Shown: piece after piece, positions 16,050 to 24,424 of the stretch
Numbering within the stretch: position 1 is the stretch's first letter
Layout: each line of letters starts with the position of its first letter
Origin: Desulfoplanes sp.
GTDB taxonomy: Bacteria > Desulfobacterota > Desulfovibrionia > Desulfovibrionales > Desulfomicrobiaceae
Assembly: GCA_028708105.1 (NCBI GenBank)
Contig: JAQVZR010000001.1
Span: forward strand, 1-27,951
DNA length: 27,951 bases
Direction of reading: 5' to 3'
The notes under the pieces: model-generated
What the model saw: the letters and a program-made list of their open reading frames with translations, nothing else
The model's database searches: none
What the model was told of the DNA's origin: nothing
Translations under genes and position numbers: made by a program

Positions 16050-16442
16050 TTAACGCTTGGAATACTGGAAGCGTGCACGAGCGCCGCGCTGGCCGTATTT
16101 CTTTCTTTCTTTTTTTCGGGAATCGCGGGTAAGGAACCCGGCTTTTTTCAGGGAGCCTCTCAGCTCGGGATCAAAGTCCAGCAGTGCGCGACTGATGCCG
16201 TGACGAACGGCCTGGGCCTGTCCGGTCAGTCCACCGCCAGCTACACGGATTTTGATATCAAACTTGTCCAGTACTTTGGTCAGTTTGAGAGGCTGTCTAA
16301 CGATCAGTTGCAATGTTGCTCTGGGAAAGTAGTCGTCGATGGTGCGGCCGTTAATAACGATCTGACCACTGCCGGTGTACAATCTGGTCCGGGAAACAGA
16401 GCATTTTCTCCGTCCTGTGCCGTAAAAGAAATCTTGACTCAT
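16050..16442 (-). CDS. rpsI: 30S ribosomal protein S9
   Basis: This 130-residue S9 is a basic protein of the 30S head, whose C-terminal tail reaches the P-site tRNA. Hallmarks are [14 protein letters not shown] near the start, the [19 protein letters not shown] core and the conserved C-terminal end RARFQYSKR. It follows rplM by 24 nt, the usual rplM-rpsI operon, and is followed by a terminator. Confidence 0.98.
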   Translation of the reverse strand: MSQDFFYGTGRRKCSVSRTRLYTGSGQIVINGRTIDDYFPRATLQLIVRQPLKLTKVLDKFDIKIRVAGGGLTGQAQAVRHGISRALLDFDPELRGSLKKAGFLTRDSRKKERKKYGQRGARARFQYSKR

Positions 16443-16466
16443 TGTGCTCTCCGAAGTGCAAAATTT

Positions 16467-16895
16467 TTAGATATCAAGGATGGTTGGGTTCTGGGCCGCA
16501 TGAGGATGTTCGGGGCCTGCATACACTTTGAGCTTTTTGATGATGGCCCGGCCCAAGGCGTTTTTGGGCAACATACCCTGGACTGCATGCTCGAGAACCC
16601 GTTCCGGTTTGCTGCCCAGGAGTGTTCCCAGAGTAGTTTCCGTAAGCCCTCCGACATATCCTGAGTGGCGATAATATTTTTTCTGGGAAAGCTTGTTACC
16701 GGTCACCTTGATTTTTTCGGCATTCACAATGATCACGAAATCACCATTGTCCATATGAGGGGCGAATTCGGGTTTGTGTTTTCCCCGCAGGTAAACCGCC
16801 ACTTCAGTGGCGAGACGGCCAAGAATTTTGTCCGTGGCGTCAACTACATACCAATTGTTCTGTAAATCTTTTGCTTTAGGACTATATGTCTTCAT
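16467..16895 (-). CDS. rplM: 50S ribosomal protein L13
   Basis: This 142-residue L13 is an early assembly protein of the 50S subunit. It shows the family opening [18 protein letters not shown], then [37 protein letters not shown], and [39 protein letters not shown]. Length matches the usual ~142. It is first in the rplM-rpsI operon behind its own promoter. Confidence 0.98.
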   Translation of the reverse strand: MKTYSPKAKDLQNNWYVVDATDKILGRLATEVAVYLRGKHKPEFAPHMDNGDFVIIVNAEKIKVTGNKLSQKKYYRHSGYVGGLTETTLGTLLGSKPERVLEHAVQGMLPKNALGRAIIKKLKVYAGPEHPHAAQNPTILDI

Positions 16896-16928
16896 CGTTA
16901 CTGCTCCTATGACAAACTGAAAAGAGAC

Positions 16929-16957
16929 CTGCTAGGTAATTTAACTGAAGATGTCAA
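16929..16957 (-). promoter_or_regulatory. Promoter of rplM-rpsI
   Basis: A perfect TTGACA on the minus strand (plus 16952-16957), a 17-bp spacer and TAGCAG (plus 16929-16934) lie about 35 bp before the rplM start. The -10 is weak but the -35 and spacing are ideal. Confidence 0.55.
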
Positions 16958-17249
16958 GCAGAAAGAGCCCGCACATCTTCCACTGCAGGTTGTTTGCCGG
17001 CCCACGGACCGGAAACTATGGGTTTAACGACACCCGTGCCGTTTATTCAGCCGGATTACCTACGCTATTGCCGTTTATTTGGTAGAGGTGCCTGGCGGGC
17101 ATCGTCAGATAACACGTGGTACTATGATGGAAATGCTCGCATTTCCGGGTACGTCTGGGGAATCGTGGGAAAGATTCAATGTAGAAGCATTGATGCTGAT
17201 AATCGTTTTGAGTGAGAAACTCAAGGAGAAAAATTTCCTTTTCTTGTTC
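16958..17249. other. Intergenic region upstream of the HD-domain gene
   Basis: This part of the divergent rplM/HD-gene spacer has no convincing gene. Plus-strand frames at 16994-17215 and 17079-17297 lack ribosome binding sites and family resemblance. A small hairpin TTGAGT-gagaa-ACTCAA lies at 17208-17224. Confidence 0.35.
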
Positions 17250-17278
17250 TTGCGATTTTTTTATACCTTTCCTATAGT
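17250..17278 (+). promoter_or_regulatory. Strong sigma70-type promoter for the GGA-rich RNA / HD-domain gene
   Basis: TTGCGA (17250-17255), a 17-bp spacer and TATAGT (17273-17278) match the consensus in 4 of 6 and 5 of 6 positions; a second perfect TATAAT overlaps downstream (17279-17284). Transcription would begin near 17285. Confidence 0.6.
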
Positions 17279-17284
17279 TATAAT

Positions 17285-17396
17285 AAAATTCGGATGAAGA
17301 AGAAAGGGAGGAGCGCGGGTGGTTTAAGGGATGAATGCGTATGGATAGGATGGGTGGACGAGATAACGCCCGTGCTCTCTTCCTGCGATTTTTTTG
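17285..17396 (+). ncRNA. Candidate GGA-rich small RNA or attenuator leader
   Basis: Directly after the promoter, 17305-17321 pairs with 17367-17384 to form a 17-bp stem with a single bulged U at 17378 and three G-U pairs, closing a 45-nt loop. Seven T residues (17389-17395) follow four bases after the stem, as in a rho-independent terminator. Seven GGA triplets occur between 17292 and 17358, and two (AGGGATG, AGGATG) fit the CsrA-binding core ARGGAUG. A transcript of about 110 nt is the size of RsmY/RsmZ-type CsrA sponges. Alternatively it is a terminating leader of the HD-domain gene, whose ATG is 62 nt further on. Structure is seen; function is inference. Confidence 0.4.
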
Positions 17397-17457
17397 TTGG
17401 TGTTAACGATTGCCAGGCCATTCTTCCTTGGTCAATCACAGCTATGAGGCCATAACG

Positions 17458-18705
17458 ATGCCCAGTGTGCGCAAGAGCCTTTTACAACTCGTCTTTTCTG
17501 GAACATCCATGAAACGTTGGAATGACAAGATGCGTCCCATGGAGCTTATGGAGGTAGATAAACAGGCCCATAAAATGATCATGGCGTGGGTGCTGTATAC
17601 CCTCAACGGCTCGCATCTGGACCGGGAATCCTTTATTGCTCTCGGGGATCGTATTGTTCGTGGGGGGATATATGATTATTTTTATCGCCTTGTTATTACC
17701 GATATTAAGCCTCCTGTTTTTTATCAGATCAAGGCCAATCCTGCCCACTACCGGCAGTTGACAGGATGGGTTTTGGAACAACTCAAGCCCAGGGTACAAT
17801 CTTTAGGGGAATCCTTTTGGCAGGGGATGCGTGAATATTATGAAGACGAGGGAAAGGATGTGCTCCTTTCTCACAACATATTACAGGCTGCGCATCTTTT
17901 GGCCAGCCGGTGGGAATTCCATCTCATTAAGGGGCTGAATCCTCATGATGAGGAGATGAATGAAATTGAAAACAATTTTATACGCGGCATCGCAACACAT
18001 GAGGACCTTGTGGGAGTGCAGGAGCTTATGCAGGGCAATGGTGCTCAACTTGGCCGTTTTATCCAGCTCTGCGGACAGCTCAGGTTCCAAAAAAGATGGT
18101 CCCAGACGCCGCGTATTCCAGAGACCTCAGTCCTTGGGCATATGTTTATTGTTGCCTGCTACGGATATTTTTTCAGTTTGACTGTGGAAGCTTGCAAGGC
18201 CAGGAGGGTCAATAATTTTTTTGCTGGTTTGTTCCATGATATCCCTGAAGTATTGACCAGGGATATCATTTCGCCGGTCAAGTCTTCGGTGAAGGGCATC
18301 GGTGATTTGATCAAGGAATATGAGTTTAAGGAAATGGACGCAAAAATTTTTAGGACCCTTGAGGCCGGGGGATATTTTGAACTCTCACAGCGTCTTAAGT
18401 ATTTTCTCGGAGTAGAGGTCGGATCTGAGTTTGCTGCGACAATTATACAGAATGGTGAGACCCGGAAGGTTGATTGGAATCAGATTCAGAACCAGTACAA
18501 TAAGGATGAATTTGATCCCAAAGATGGATTTATGCTCAAAATATGTGACGATCTGGCCGCATTCATTGAGGCCTATACGGCCACACGCAACGGGATCACC
18601 AACGATCAGCTCCAGCAGGCACTAGGGAATATCCGTAAAAAATATCAGCAGACGTCGTTGACTGAAACCATGCATATTGGTGGACTGTTGGCAGATTTTG
18701 ATTGA
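17458..18705 (+). CDS. HD-domain protein with YfbR-like metal-dependent phosphohydrolase region
   Basis: The protein has 415 residues. ATG 17458 has GAGG 8 nt upstream and is preferred over the TTG-type start at 17410. Residues ~220-370 form an HD domain: His228 (VLGHMF), His260-Asp261 in LFHDIPEVLTRDIISPVK, and Asp364 (KICDD). LFHD-x-x-EVLT-x-D-x-x-x-PVK closely follows the E. coli 5'-deoxynucleotidase YfbR segment, so metal-dependent nucleotide phosphohydrolase activity is plausible. The ~215-residue N-terminal half is helical, contains the segment WNDKMRPMELMEVDKQAHKM, and is not found in YfbR; I cannot assign it. A CBS-domain gene follows after 138 bp. Confidence 0.82.
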   Translation: MPSVRKSLLQLVFSGTSMKRWNDKMRPMELMEVDKQAHKMIMAWVLYTLNGSHLDRESFIALGDRIVRGGIYDYFYRLVITDIKPPVFYQIKANPAHYRQLTGWVLEQLKPRVQSLGESFWQGMREYYEDEGKDVLLSHNILQAAHLLASRWEFHLIKGLNPHDEEMNEIENNFIRGIATHEDLVGVQELMQGNGAQLGRFIQLCGQLRFQKRWSQTPRIPETSVLGHMFIVACYGYFFSLTVEACKARRVNNFFAGLFHDIPEVLTRDIISPVKSSVKGIGDLIKEYEFKEMDAKIFRTLEAGGYFELSQRLKYFLGVEVGSEFAATIIQNGETRKVDWNQIQNQYNKDEFDPKDGFMLKICDDLAAFIEAYTATRNGITNDQLQQALGNIRKKYQQTSLTETMHIGGLLADFD

Positions 18706-18843
18706 GATGGATGCTTGAAAACGGGACGCATACGGTCCTGCTTGAAAATGGCCTCATCTTTTTGAGTGCGTTTGAAAAATTTGTTAGGGGTATGGTTTAA
18801 AAAATACGAGTATACGCGTTTCAAACCTGTGTAGGGGGAACAT

Positions 18844-19335
18844 ATGCTGCTTCGCAAGCGAGCTTGGGATGTCATGCGGGAAGAGTATCCTGCCGTGAAG
18901 GAAAATACCAGTTTGTCCATTGTCATCAAAACACTTGAGGATAGTCGCAAGGAATATCCAGACAATAATTTTGTTCTGGTTCTTTCCCAGGATGGAAAAA
19001 AGTGTCTTGGTCTGCTCTCCATGTGGAATATTATTCAGGCTATCGGCCCCTGTCTGCTCAAGGGGGTGGGAATGACCGATCAGGATGTGGATTGGGACAA
19101 GGCTTTCAAGCATGCCTGCATGACCTGTTCACAGGTGGATATCAAAGAGTTTATGCAGGTGGATGTACCGCGTATCAATCCCAACGAACCCCTGGCCAGA
19201 GTTCTGGAAATTTTTTTGGATTATCGCCGTGGCCGGGCTATTGTGGAGGATGGAGAAAGAATTCTGGGAGTGGTTCTTCTGGCCGATTTGTACATGGAAA
19301 TCAGTCATGATGTCATGTCGTGGGAAGAAGAATAG
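18844..19335 (+). CDS. CBS-domain-pair protein
   Basis: This 163-residue protein consists of two CBS motifs and little else. CBS1 is AWDVMREEYPAVKENTSLSI to KCLGLLSMWNII (residues ~7-64). CBS2 is IKEFMQVDVPRINPNEPLAR to ILGVVLLADLYME (~100-153). Stand-alone CBS pairs usually bind adenine nucleotides and regulate a partner. ATG 18844 follows GGGGG. It lies downstream of the HD-domain gene on the same strand, so a nucleotide-linked functional pair is possible but unproven. It is convergent with lon. Confidence 0.88.
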   Translation: MLLRKRAWDVMREEYPAVKENTSLSIVIKTLEDSRKEYPDNNFVLVLSQDGKKCLGLLSMWNIIQAIGPCLLKGVGMTDQDVDWDKAFKHACMTCSQVDIKEFMQVDVPRINPNEPLARVLEIFLDYRRGRAIVEDGERILGVVLLADLYMEISHDVMSWEEE

Positions 19336-19346
19336 AGGAGGCGGGA

Positions 19347-19381
19347 GTACGCAGTCTGGAGTACGCAGCCAGCAGTGGGCA
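19347..19381 (+). repeat. Degenerate heptamer repeat, 5 units
   Basis: Five consecutive 7-bp units: GTACGCA, GTCTGGA, GTACGCA, GCCAGCA, GTGGGCA. Units begin with G and mostly end in GCA. The same family recurs at 19458-19485 (opposite strand) and 27505-27532. Confidence 0.65.
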
Positions 19382-19423
19382 GAATTGATGCCTGCGGGGT
19401 GGTGCAGATTATTGTTATCGTGT

Positions 19424-19466
19424 AAAAAAAACAGGGCACAGAGAAATATTTTTTCCCTGTGCCCTG
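19424..19466 (-). terminator. Rho-independent terminator after lon
   Basis: On the minus strand the 10-bp arms CAGGGCACAG (plus 19457-19466) and CTGTGCCCTG (plus 19432-19441) pair and are followed by eight T (plus 19424-19431). One arm overlaps a heptamer repeat tract, so the terminator may derive from the repeat. Confidence 0.88.
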
Positions 19467-19485
19467 CCTACTGTGTACTGCCTAC
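19458..19485 (-). repeat. Degenerate heptamer repeat, 4 units (minus strand)
   Basis: Read on the minus strand: GTAGGCA, GTACACA, GTAGGCA, GGGCACA. It lies between the lon stop and the terminator loop and supplies one arm of the terminator stem. Confidence 0.65.
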
Positions 19486-19491
19486 GTTCTT

Positions 19492-21924
19492 TTATTTTTT
19501 TTCCAGCTGTACCTCAGGCCAGATTTCGTCAACGTTTTCTACTACTTTGACTTCGATTTTCTTGCGCAGTTCCTGGGGAATTTCCATGAAGTCATTTTTA
19601 TTCTGGGCCGGAATGATGACTTTTTTCAGACCAGCGCCTACGGCCGCCAGCACTTTTTCCTTGATTCCACCCACGGGCATGACCCTGCCGCGCAAGGTGA
19701 TTTCACCCGTCATCGCCAGATCGCTGCGGATGGGATTATTGGTCAATGCCGATATCAGGGCTGTGAACAGTGTCACCCCGGCAGACGGTCCGTCTTTAGG
19801 CGTGGCTCCCGCGGGGACATGAATATGTATGTCTTTTTTTTCAGCAAAATCAGGGTCCAATCCAAAATATTCCGCTTTGCTCCGGGCGTAACTGAGGGCC
19901 GCTTGGGCACTTTCCTTCATCACGTCCCCGAGCTGTCCCGTTAAGAGTAATTTGCCTTTGCCAGGCAGAATACTCACTTCAACATACAGCGTCACACCTC
20001 CGTAGGGTGTCCAGGCCAGGCCCAGGGCAACGCCCGGGGGTAATTCCTTGTCCCGGTCTTCTTCCATAAAGGTTGGAAGTCCCAGGAACTTTTTAATGCC
20101 TCGAGGGGTGATCCGGAAGGGTCCCTTTTGACCCTCGGCGATCTTGCGTGCAATTTTTCGGCACAGGCTTCCCAACTTCCGCTCCAACTCTCTGAGTCCG
20201 GCTTCGCGGGTGTATTCCTCAATGACCTGGGAAATAACGCCATCACTTATCTGAATATCTTTCTCCGTGATCCCGTTTTCTTTGATCTGCCTGGGCAAAA
20301 GGTAGCGTCGAGCTATTTTTGTTTTTTCCTGTTGGGTGTACCCAGAGATGTTGATGACCTCCATACGGTCCAGAAGAGCCGATGGGACGGTGTCCAATAT
20401 ATTCGCGGTACAGATAAACATTGTCTTGGACAGGTCATAGGGCAGGTTCAGATAGTGATCGGTAAAGGTATTGTTCTGTTCAGGGTCCAGGACTTCAAGG
20501 AGGGCAGATGAGGGATCGCCTCTGAAATCCTGTCCGACCTTGTCAATTTCATCAAGCATGAACACGGGATTTTTGGTCTGGGCTTCTTTGAGCCCTTGGA
20601 TGATACGTCCGGGCATGGCTCCGATGTATGTTCGCCTGTGGCCGCGGATTTCTGCCTCATCATGCATCCCGCCCAGGGACATGCGTACGAATTTACGATT
20701 GATGGCTCTGGCAATGGAGCGTCCCAGAGATGTTTTACCTACTCCTGGAGGGCCTACAAAACAGAGAATCGGGCCCTTCATTTTAGGATTAAGTTTGCGA
20801 ACACTTAAATATTCCAGAATGCGCTCTTTGACCTTGTCCAGCCCGTAATGATCATCGTTCAATGTTGCATTGGCTTTCTTGATGTCCAATTGGTCCTTGG
20901 AAAGTTTTTTCCAAGGAATATCAACGATCCAGTCTAGATAGGTTCGGATGACCGTAGCTTCGGAAGAGTCCGGATGCATGCTTTCCAAGCGGGAGAGCTG
21001 TTTGTCCGCCTCGGCTTTTACCTTGGTCGGCAGACCTGCCTTGTCCAGTGCATTTTTGATGTCGTCAAATTCACCTCCTTCGCCATTTTCACCGATATCA
21101 CCCAGTTCTTTCCGGATGGCTTTGAGCTGTTCGCGCAGAAAATATTCTCTTTGGGCCTTGTCCATGCCTTCTTTGGCCATGTTCTGGATTTTGGCCTGCA
21201 TGGAGGCGACTTCAACTTCTTTGACCAGTTGTTCATTGACCAGAACGAGGCGTTTCACCGGATCTTCGCATTCCAAAATTTTTTGTGCGTCGGTGGGTTT
21301 GATGCGCAGGTTGGAGACAACAAGGTCAGCGAGTCGGCCATGTTCGTTGACACTGTTGAGCACGGCCATGATTTCGCTGGTGTCAATGCCCCTCAGAGAG
21401 AGGATTTTTTCCGTTTGTTCTTTGACCGTGCGCAATAAAGCTTCCTGCTCAGGGCCGAGGTCGGCAACTTCCTGCTCCTGCACGATTTCAACAAGGGCCT
21501 CGTCGTAGGGCTCATGGCGCACAAATTTTTTGACCCGAGCCCGTGCAAGTCCCTGGACCAATACCTTGAGCCGGCCGTCAGGCATCTTGAGCATGCGCAT
21601 AATCATGCCTACAGTTCCGGTGGTATAGAGATCGTCGGGGGTGGGTTCATCGACCGTTTCGTCTTTTTGGGTACAGATCAGGACATATCGGTCCCGGTTA
21701 AGAGCTTCATCAATGGCCTGAACGCTCTTTTCACGTCCGACGAACAGGGGGAGGATCATGTAGTTGAAAACAACAATGTCCCGGACCGGAAGCACCGGCA
21801 GGGTCGTGGGAATTCCTGATTCGTCCGATTCCTTAGCGTCAAGTATCTCAACATCCACGGAAGGAGTGTTTTCTTCCTCTTGGGGAGGGATTCTCCCCGG
21901 TTTGTCGTTTTTTTCATCACTCAT
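19492..21924 (-). CDS. lon: ATP-dependent protease Lon
   Basis: Lon is a cytoplasmic hexameric AAA+ serine protease that removes misfolded and regulatory proteins. The 810-residue protein has the N-terminal substrate domain (TLPVLPVRDIVVFNYMILPLFVGR from residue ~41), a coiled-coil stretch, Walker A GPPGVGKT (~389-396), Walker B VFMLDEIDK and the protease domain. Catalytic Ser714 lies in PKDGPSAG and Lys757 in GGIKEKVL; the 43-residue spacing equals that of E. coli Lon (679/722). An acidic ~35-residue N-terminal extension precedes the usual start. GGAG (plus 21933-21936) lies 8 nt before ATG 21924. It has a long structured leader and its own terminator. Confidence 0.98.
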   Translation of the reverse strand: MSDEKNDKPGRIPPQEEENTPSVDVEILDAKESDESGIPTTLPVLPVRDIVVFNYMILPLFVGREKSVQAIDEALNRDRYVLICTQKDETVDEPTPDDLYTTGTVGMIMRMLKMPDGRLKVLVQGLARARVKKFVRHEPYDEALVEIVQEQEVADLGPEQEALLRTVKEQTEKILSLRGIDTSEIMAVLNSVNEHGRLADLVVSNLRIKPTDAQKILECEDPVKRLVLVNEQLVKEVEVASMQAKIQNMAKEGMDKAQREYFLREQLKAIRKELGDIGENGEGGEFDDIKNALDKAGLPTKVKAEADKQLSRLESMHPDSSEATVIRTYLDWIVDIPWKKLSKDQLDIKKANATLNDDHYGLDKVKERILEYLSVRKLNPKMKGPILCFVGPPGVGKTSLGRSIARAINRKFVRMSLGGMHDEAEIRGHRRTYIGAMPGRIIQGLKEAQTKNPVFMLDEIDKVGQDFRGDPSSALLEVLDPEQNNTFTDHYLNLPYDLSKTMFICTANILDTVPSALLDRMEVINISGYTQQEKTKIARRYLLPRQIKENGITEKDIQISDGVISQVIEEYTREAGLRELERKLGSLCRKIARKIAEGQKGPFRITPRGIKKFLGLPTFMEEDRDKELPPGVALGLAWTPYGGVTLYVEVSILPGKGKLLLTGQLGDVMKESAQAALSYARSKAEYFGLDPDFAEKKDIHIHVPAGATPKDGPSAGVTLFTALISALTNNPIRSDLAMTGEITLRGRVMPVGGIKEKVLAAVGAGLKKVIIPAQNKNDFMEIPQELRKKIEVKVVENVDEIWPEVQLEKK

Positions 21925-22119
21925 ATATGCATCTCCTCAATCGTGGTATTTTTCGGGGTTCTGTATAAGGGAAAGAATGCAAACAAAAACAAAGTCTTTC
22001 AGCCAATAGCGGGGGAGGCCGGTGGACATGGACATCAGGAGGTGATTCCTGCGGAGATTTTTTGCAGGCAATCACCTCCTGTGATCGTCCCGATGGTGCT
22101 CCGGGACCTAACGTATATA
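21925..22119 (-). promoter_or_regulatory. lon leader with two hairpins and a possible promoter
   Basis: On the minus strand a TATATA element (plus 22114-22119) lacks a good -35. It would start a ~183-nt leader beginning with hairpin GTCCCG/CGGGAC (22087-22107). Next is a 17-bp hairpin with one bulge at 22036-22081, whose arms are the perfect SD AGGAGGTGATT and its complement AATCACCTCCT. The minus-strand loop (AAAAAATCTCC) contains ATCTCC, complementary to GGAGAT of the lon ribosome binding site (21931-21936). The hairpins are seen directly; control of lon by them is inference. Confidence 0.55.
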
Positions 22120-22162
22120 GGGTGCGTTGCAAACGTGGGCAGATTGCAGGCGTTGTGGAAAG

Positions 22163-22438
22163 TTAGCCCCGGATTTCAAAGGATGTATGTTTTTTGTCGT
22201 AATCAATGTATTTGGCATCAATGTGGTCGATGCGGCTGAGTTCAGAGCCTTGGATAAGCCGTTTTTTCATCTCTTCGAGTTTATCATCCGGTCCCTGGGC
22301 CAGGATTTCAACCTGGTTGTCTTTCAGGTTGCGAACCCAGCCTGTCAGACCAAGGGCCTCGGCCTGCCCATGTGCCCAGGAACGGAAATAGACTCCTTGC
22401 ACTTTACCGGAAACGATGCATTGTAAACTCTTGGTCAT
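22163..22438 (-). CDS. acyP: Acylphosphatase
   Basis: This 91-residue enzyme hydrolyses carboxyl-phosphate bonds of acylphosphates such as acetyl phosphate or carbamoyl phosphate. The catalytic loop GKVQGVYFR gives Arg19, and GWVRN gives the water-positioning Asn37, at the expected 18-residue distance. The length of ~90 and the final strand (TSFEIRG) fit the family. GGGGG precedes ATG 22438. It lies between radC and lon on the same strand, with 84 and 238 bp spacers. Confidence 0.95.
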   Translation of the reverse strand: MTKSLQCIVSGKVQGVYFRSWAHGQAEALGLTGWVRNLKDNQVEILAQGPDDKLEEMKKRLIQGSELSRIDHIDAKYIDYDKKHTSFEIRG

Positions 22439-22522
22439 GGAATCCCCCTTGCGTGATATGTGGACGATGCGATTGTTTTCGTATCATTTGTAGCTCAGGT
22501 TATCTCTTTGTTCAATGCCTTT

Positions 22523-23221
22523 TTAAAGAAGTCCGTGTTCTATAAAACTGTAATGAGAGGCTTCAGCCACAACAAGGTGGTCGAGGACCCTGACGCCCAG
22601 CTCTTTGCCCAAAGATTTAAGCTTATTGGTAAGCTGAATATCCTGAGACGAGGGGGTTGGATCTCCTCCCGGATGATTGTGAACCAGGATCAGCCCGCTG
22701 GATTTCCATTGCAGGGCCAATGCTAGAATTTCTCGGGGAAAAACAGGGGCCTGGTCTACGGTGCCCTGACTTATTTTTTCAAAAGCCTGCAAGCGATTTT
22801 TATTGTCGACCAGAATGGTCCAGAATTCTTCCCGTTCGCAGTTTCCCAGTCGGGAAATGACCATGGCACTGACATCGGCCGGGCTGGTGAAAGCAATTTT
22901 ACGTTTTAACGGGGTCTCAGCCTTTCGGGCTCGGCATTCTTTGATCAGCCTGAAAAAAAGCAGGGTTCCCTCACCAATACCGGGTACAGCTTTTAGCTCT
23001 GCCTCTCTGGCGTTGAAGACGTCTTCAACGCCTCCAAAATGTTTGATCAGCTCTTTGGCCAGTGGCTTTGTATCTCTGCGGGGAATGACGTATCCCAGTA
23101 ATAGCTCCAGCACTTCATAATCGGCTAGGCTGACCGGTTGCTCCCAGAAACGTTTTTTGAGACGTTTTCGATGTTCCAGATAATGAGGCTTTTCGAGCTG
23201 ATTTTCGGGCTGATTTTCCAT
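22523..23221 (-). CDS. radC: RadC family protein (JAMM/MPN+ metalloprotein)
   Basis: This 232-residue protein has an N-terminal helix-hairpin-helix-like half (LADYEVLELLLGYVIPRRDTKPLAKELI; AVPGIGEGTLLFF) and a JAB/MPN+ domain with H-x-H-x10-D: His181, His183, Asp194 in HNHPGGDPTPSSQD. Despite the name, a DNA repair role for RadC is not established; the motif suggests a zinc-dependent hydrolase. It follows holA by 45 nt on the minus strand. Confidence 0.95.
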   Translation of the reverse strand: MENQPENQLEKPHYLEHRKRLKKRFWEQPVSLADYEVLELLLGYVIPRRDTKPLAKELIKHFGGVEDVFNAREAELKAVPGIGEGTLLFFRLIKECRARKAETPLKRKIAFTSPADVSAMVISRLGNCEREEFWTILVDNKNRLQAFEKISQGTVDQAPVFPREILALALQWKSSGLILVHNHPGGDPTPSSQDIQLTNKLKSLGKELGVRVLDHLVVAEASHYSFIEHGLL

Positions 23222-23266
23222 ATAGGCACGAATCCTTTTTGGGGCAACCCCGGTTGCAGAAAAAGA

Positions 23267-24262
23267 TCAAGAAAAAATGTGCATGAGCTGTTGCACAATA
23301 CATTCAAGGGCCTGATCCGGTGTTTTGTGGCCTGTTTTGATATTCATCTCTGTTTCCAGAATCAGGTCCAGAATACGGATTATTCCGGGCAGACCGATCT
23401 GGCGGGCCATGTTTTTTTTGATGGTTTTAATGGTTGGGGGAAGTCGGACAGCATTTTCTTCCCCAGCGGCCAGTTGCCACATGGTCCTGACCTCCCACGT
23501 GAGAAGGCCCAGAAAAGGAAATATGAGTTCCGAACCGCTGGAACTTTGATCCACAAGGATTTTTTTCCAGGTATCCAGGTTGTGACGTTTGTCCTGGATG
23601 GAGCGCAGGAAGGTGAACATATCAATGTCCAAGGGATGATTGAATATCTGTAGATCTGTCTGGGTGACCGATGTTTTGTCACCCAGGTGCAGGGCAAGTT
23701 TTTGCAGCTCATTGTGCAGGGCAAAGGTTTCCAGAGGGAGGCCTTGACAAAAAGATTGCAACACGCCGGATGCAAAGGTGACATGGCGCTGGTTGGCCCA
23801 GGCTGTCACTTCTTTGGGCAGTGTGTTCCTGGTAATGCCTGGATCTTGCCAGACCCAGGACTTGTCCAGAGCAACTTTCCAATAGGGGCGCGCGGTGATG
23901 GTTTTGAGAATGGAGGGCTTGCCTTTGTTCCAAGCGCCTTCGAGACAGAAAAAGGGCCAGATGCTTTGGCGGAATCCCTTGAGATAGGGGCTTAAATTTT
24001 TCCAGAATTCTACCTTGAGAGTATGAGCTCTGCGCAGGATCAGTGCCCGAGGCGGGCCCATGAGATTGGGGACGGAAAGATGCTGCCAGAATGAAGACGG
24101 GAGATCCTCATCCCCCCAGAAAATCTTGTGTTCCCAGTTTTTTTGCCCCGTGTTTGTAAGTAGGTTTGCAATATGCAGACGGAGGCGTTCGGGGTCTGGA
24201 CAGACACAGAAACTGAAGCCGGGGCGGGCATTGGAAGGGGACATGGGGGCAGAAGCGTTCAT
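23267..24262 (-). CDS. holA: DNA polymerase III subunit delta
   Basis: HolA is the wrench subunit of the clamp loader, which opens the beta sliding clamp. The 331-residue protein is divergent but fits in length and pattern: PGFSFCVCPDPERLRLHI near the start (where the family has 'vYllyGed'), then HLSVPNLMGPPRALILRRA, and late LDIDMFTFLRSIQDKR and LLTWEVRTMWQLAA, typical of domain III. The location after leuS and lptE is the classic leuS-lptE-holA order, which strongly supports the call. The start at ATG 24262 has no strong ribosome binding site; ATG 24244 is an alternative. A terminator separates it from lptE, so it probably has its own promoter. Confidence 0.82.
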   Translation of the reverse strand: MNASAPMSPSNARPGFSFCVCPDPERLRLHIANLLTNTGQKNWEHKIFWGDEDLPSSFWQHLSVPNLMGPPRALILRRAHTLKVEFWKNLSPYLKGFRQSIWPFFCLEGAWNKGKPSILKTITARPYWKVALDKSWVWQDPGITRNTLPKEVTAWANQRHVTFASGVLQSFCQGLPLETFALHNELQKLALHLGDKTSVTQTDLQIFNHPLDIDMFTFLRSIQDKRHNLDTWKKILVDQSSSGSELIFPFLGLLTWEVRTMWQLAAGEENAVRLPPTIKTIKKNMARQIGLPGIIRILDLILETEMNIKTGHKTPDQALECIVQQLMHIFS

Positions 24263-24300
24263 GACATGGGCCCGGTATATGGTTGGGTGTTGGGATGGTA

Positions 24301-24313
24301 TGAGCAGTGCTCA
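24301..24313. promoter_or_regulatory. 13-bp palindrome upstream of holA
   Basis: TGAGCA-G-TGCTCA is a perfect palindrome about 40 bp before the holA start, in the 219-bp spacer between the lptE stop and holA. It could be an operator, but no promoter was convincing here. Confidence 0.3.
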
Positions 24314-24424
24314 GTTGTCTGCGGCGCGGGCTCCAACGGAGGTTGTTGTACGGCACTGTCTGCCGATTTTTTGACAAATCAGGAACATGGCGTTGGACAT
24401 TGCTTTGGGCTGGCAGCTAATGGG

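Noticed and set aside
20948-21508. 186-residue plus-strand open frame within lon
   Set aside because: It is Ser/Arg-rich and antisense to the Lon coiled-coil region, a typical shadow.
21917-22132. 71-residue minus frame through the lon leader hairpin, whose GTG follows the perfect SD
   Set aside because: The composition (Pro/His/Arg/Cys-rich) looks non-coding, and the SD is locked in a hairpin; an RNA role fits better.
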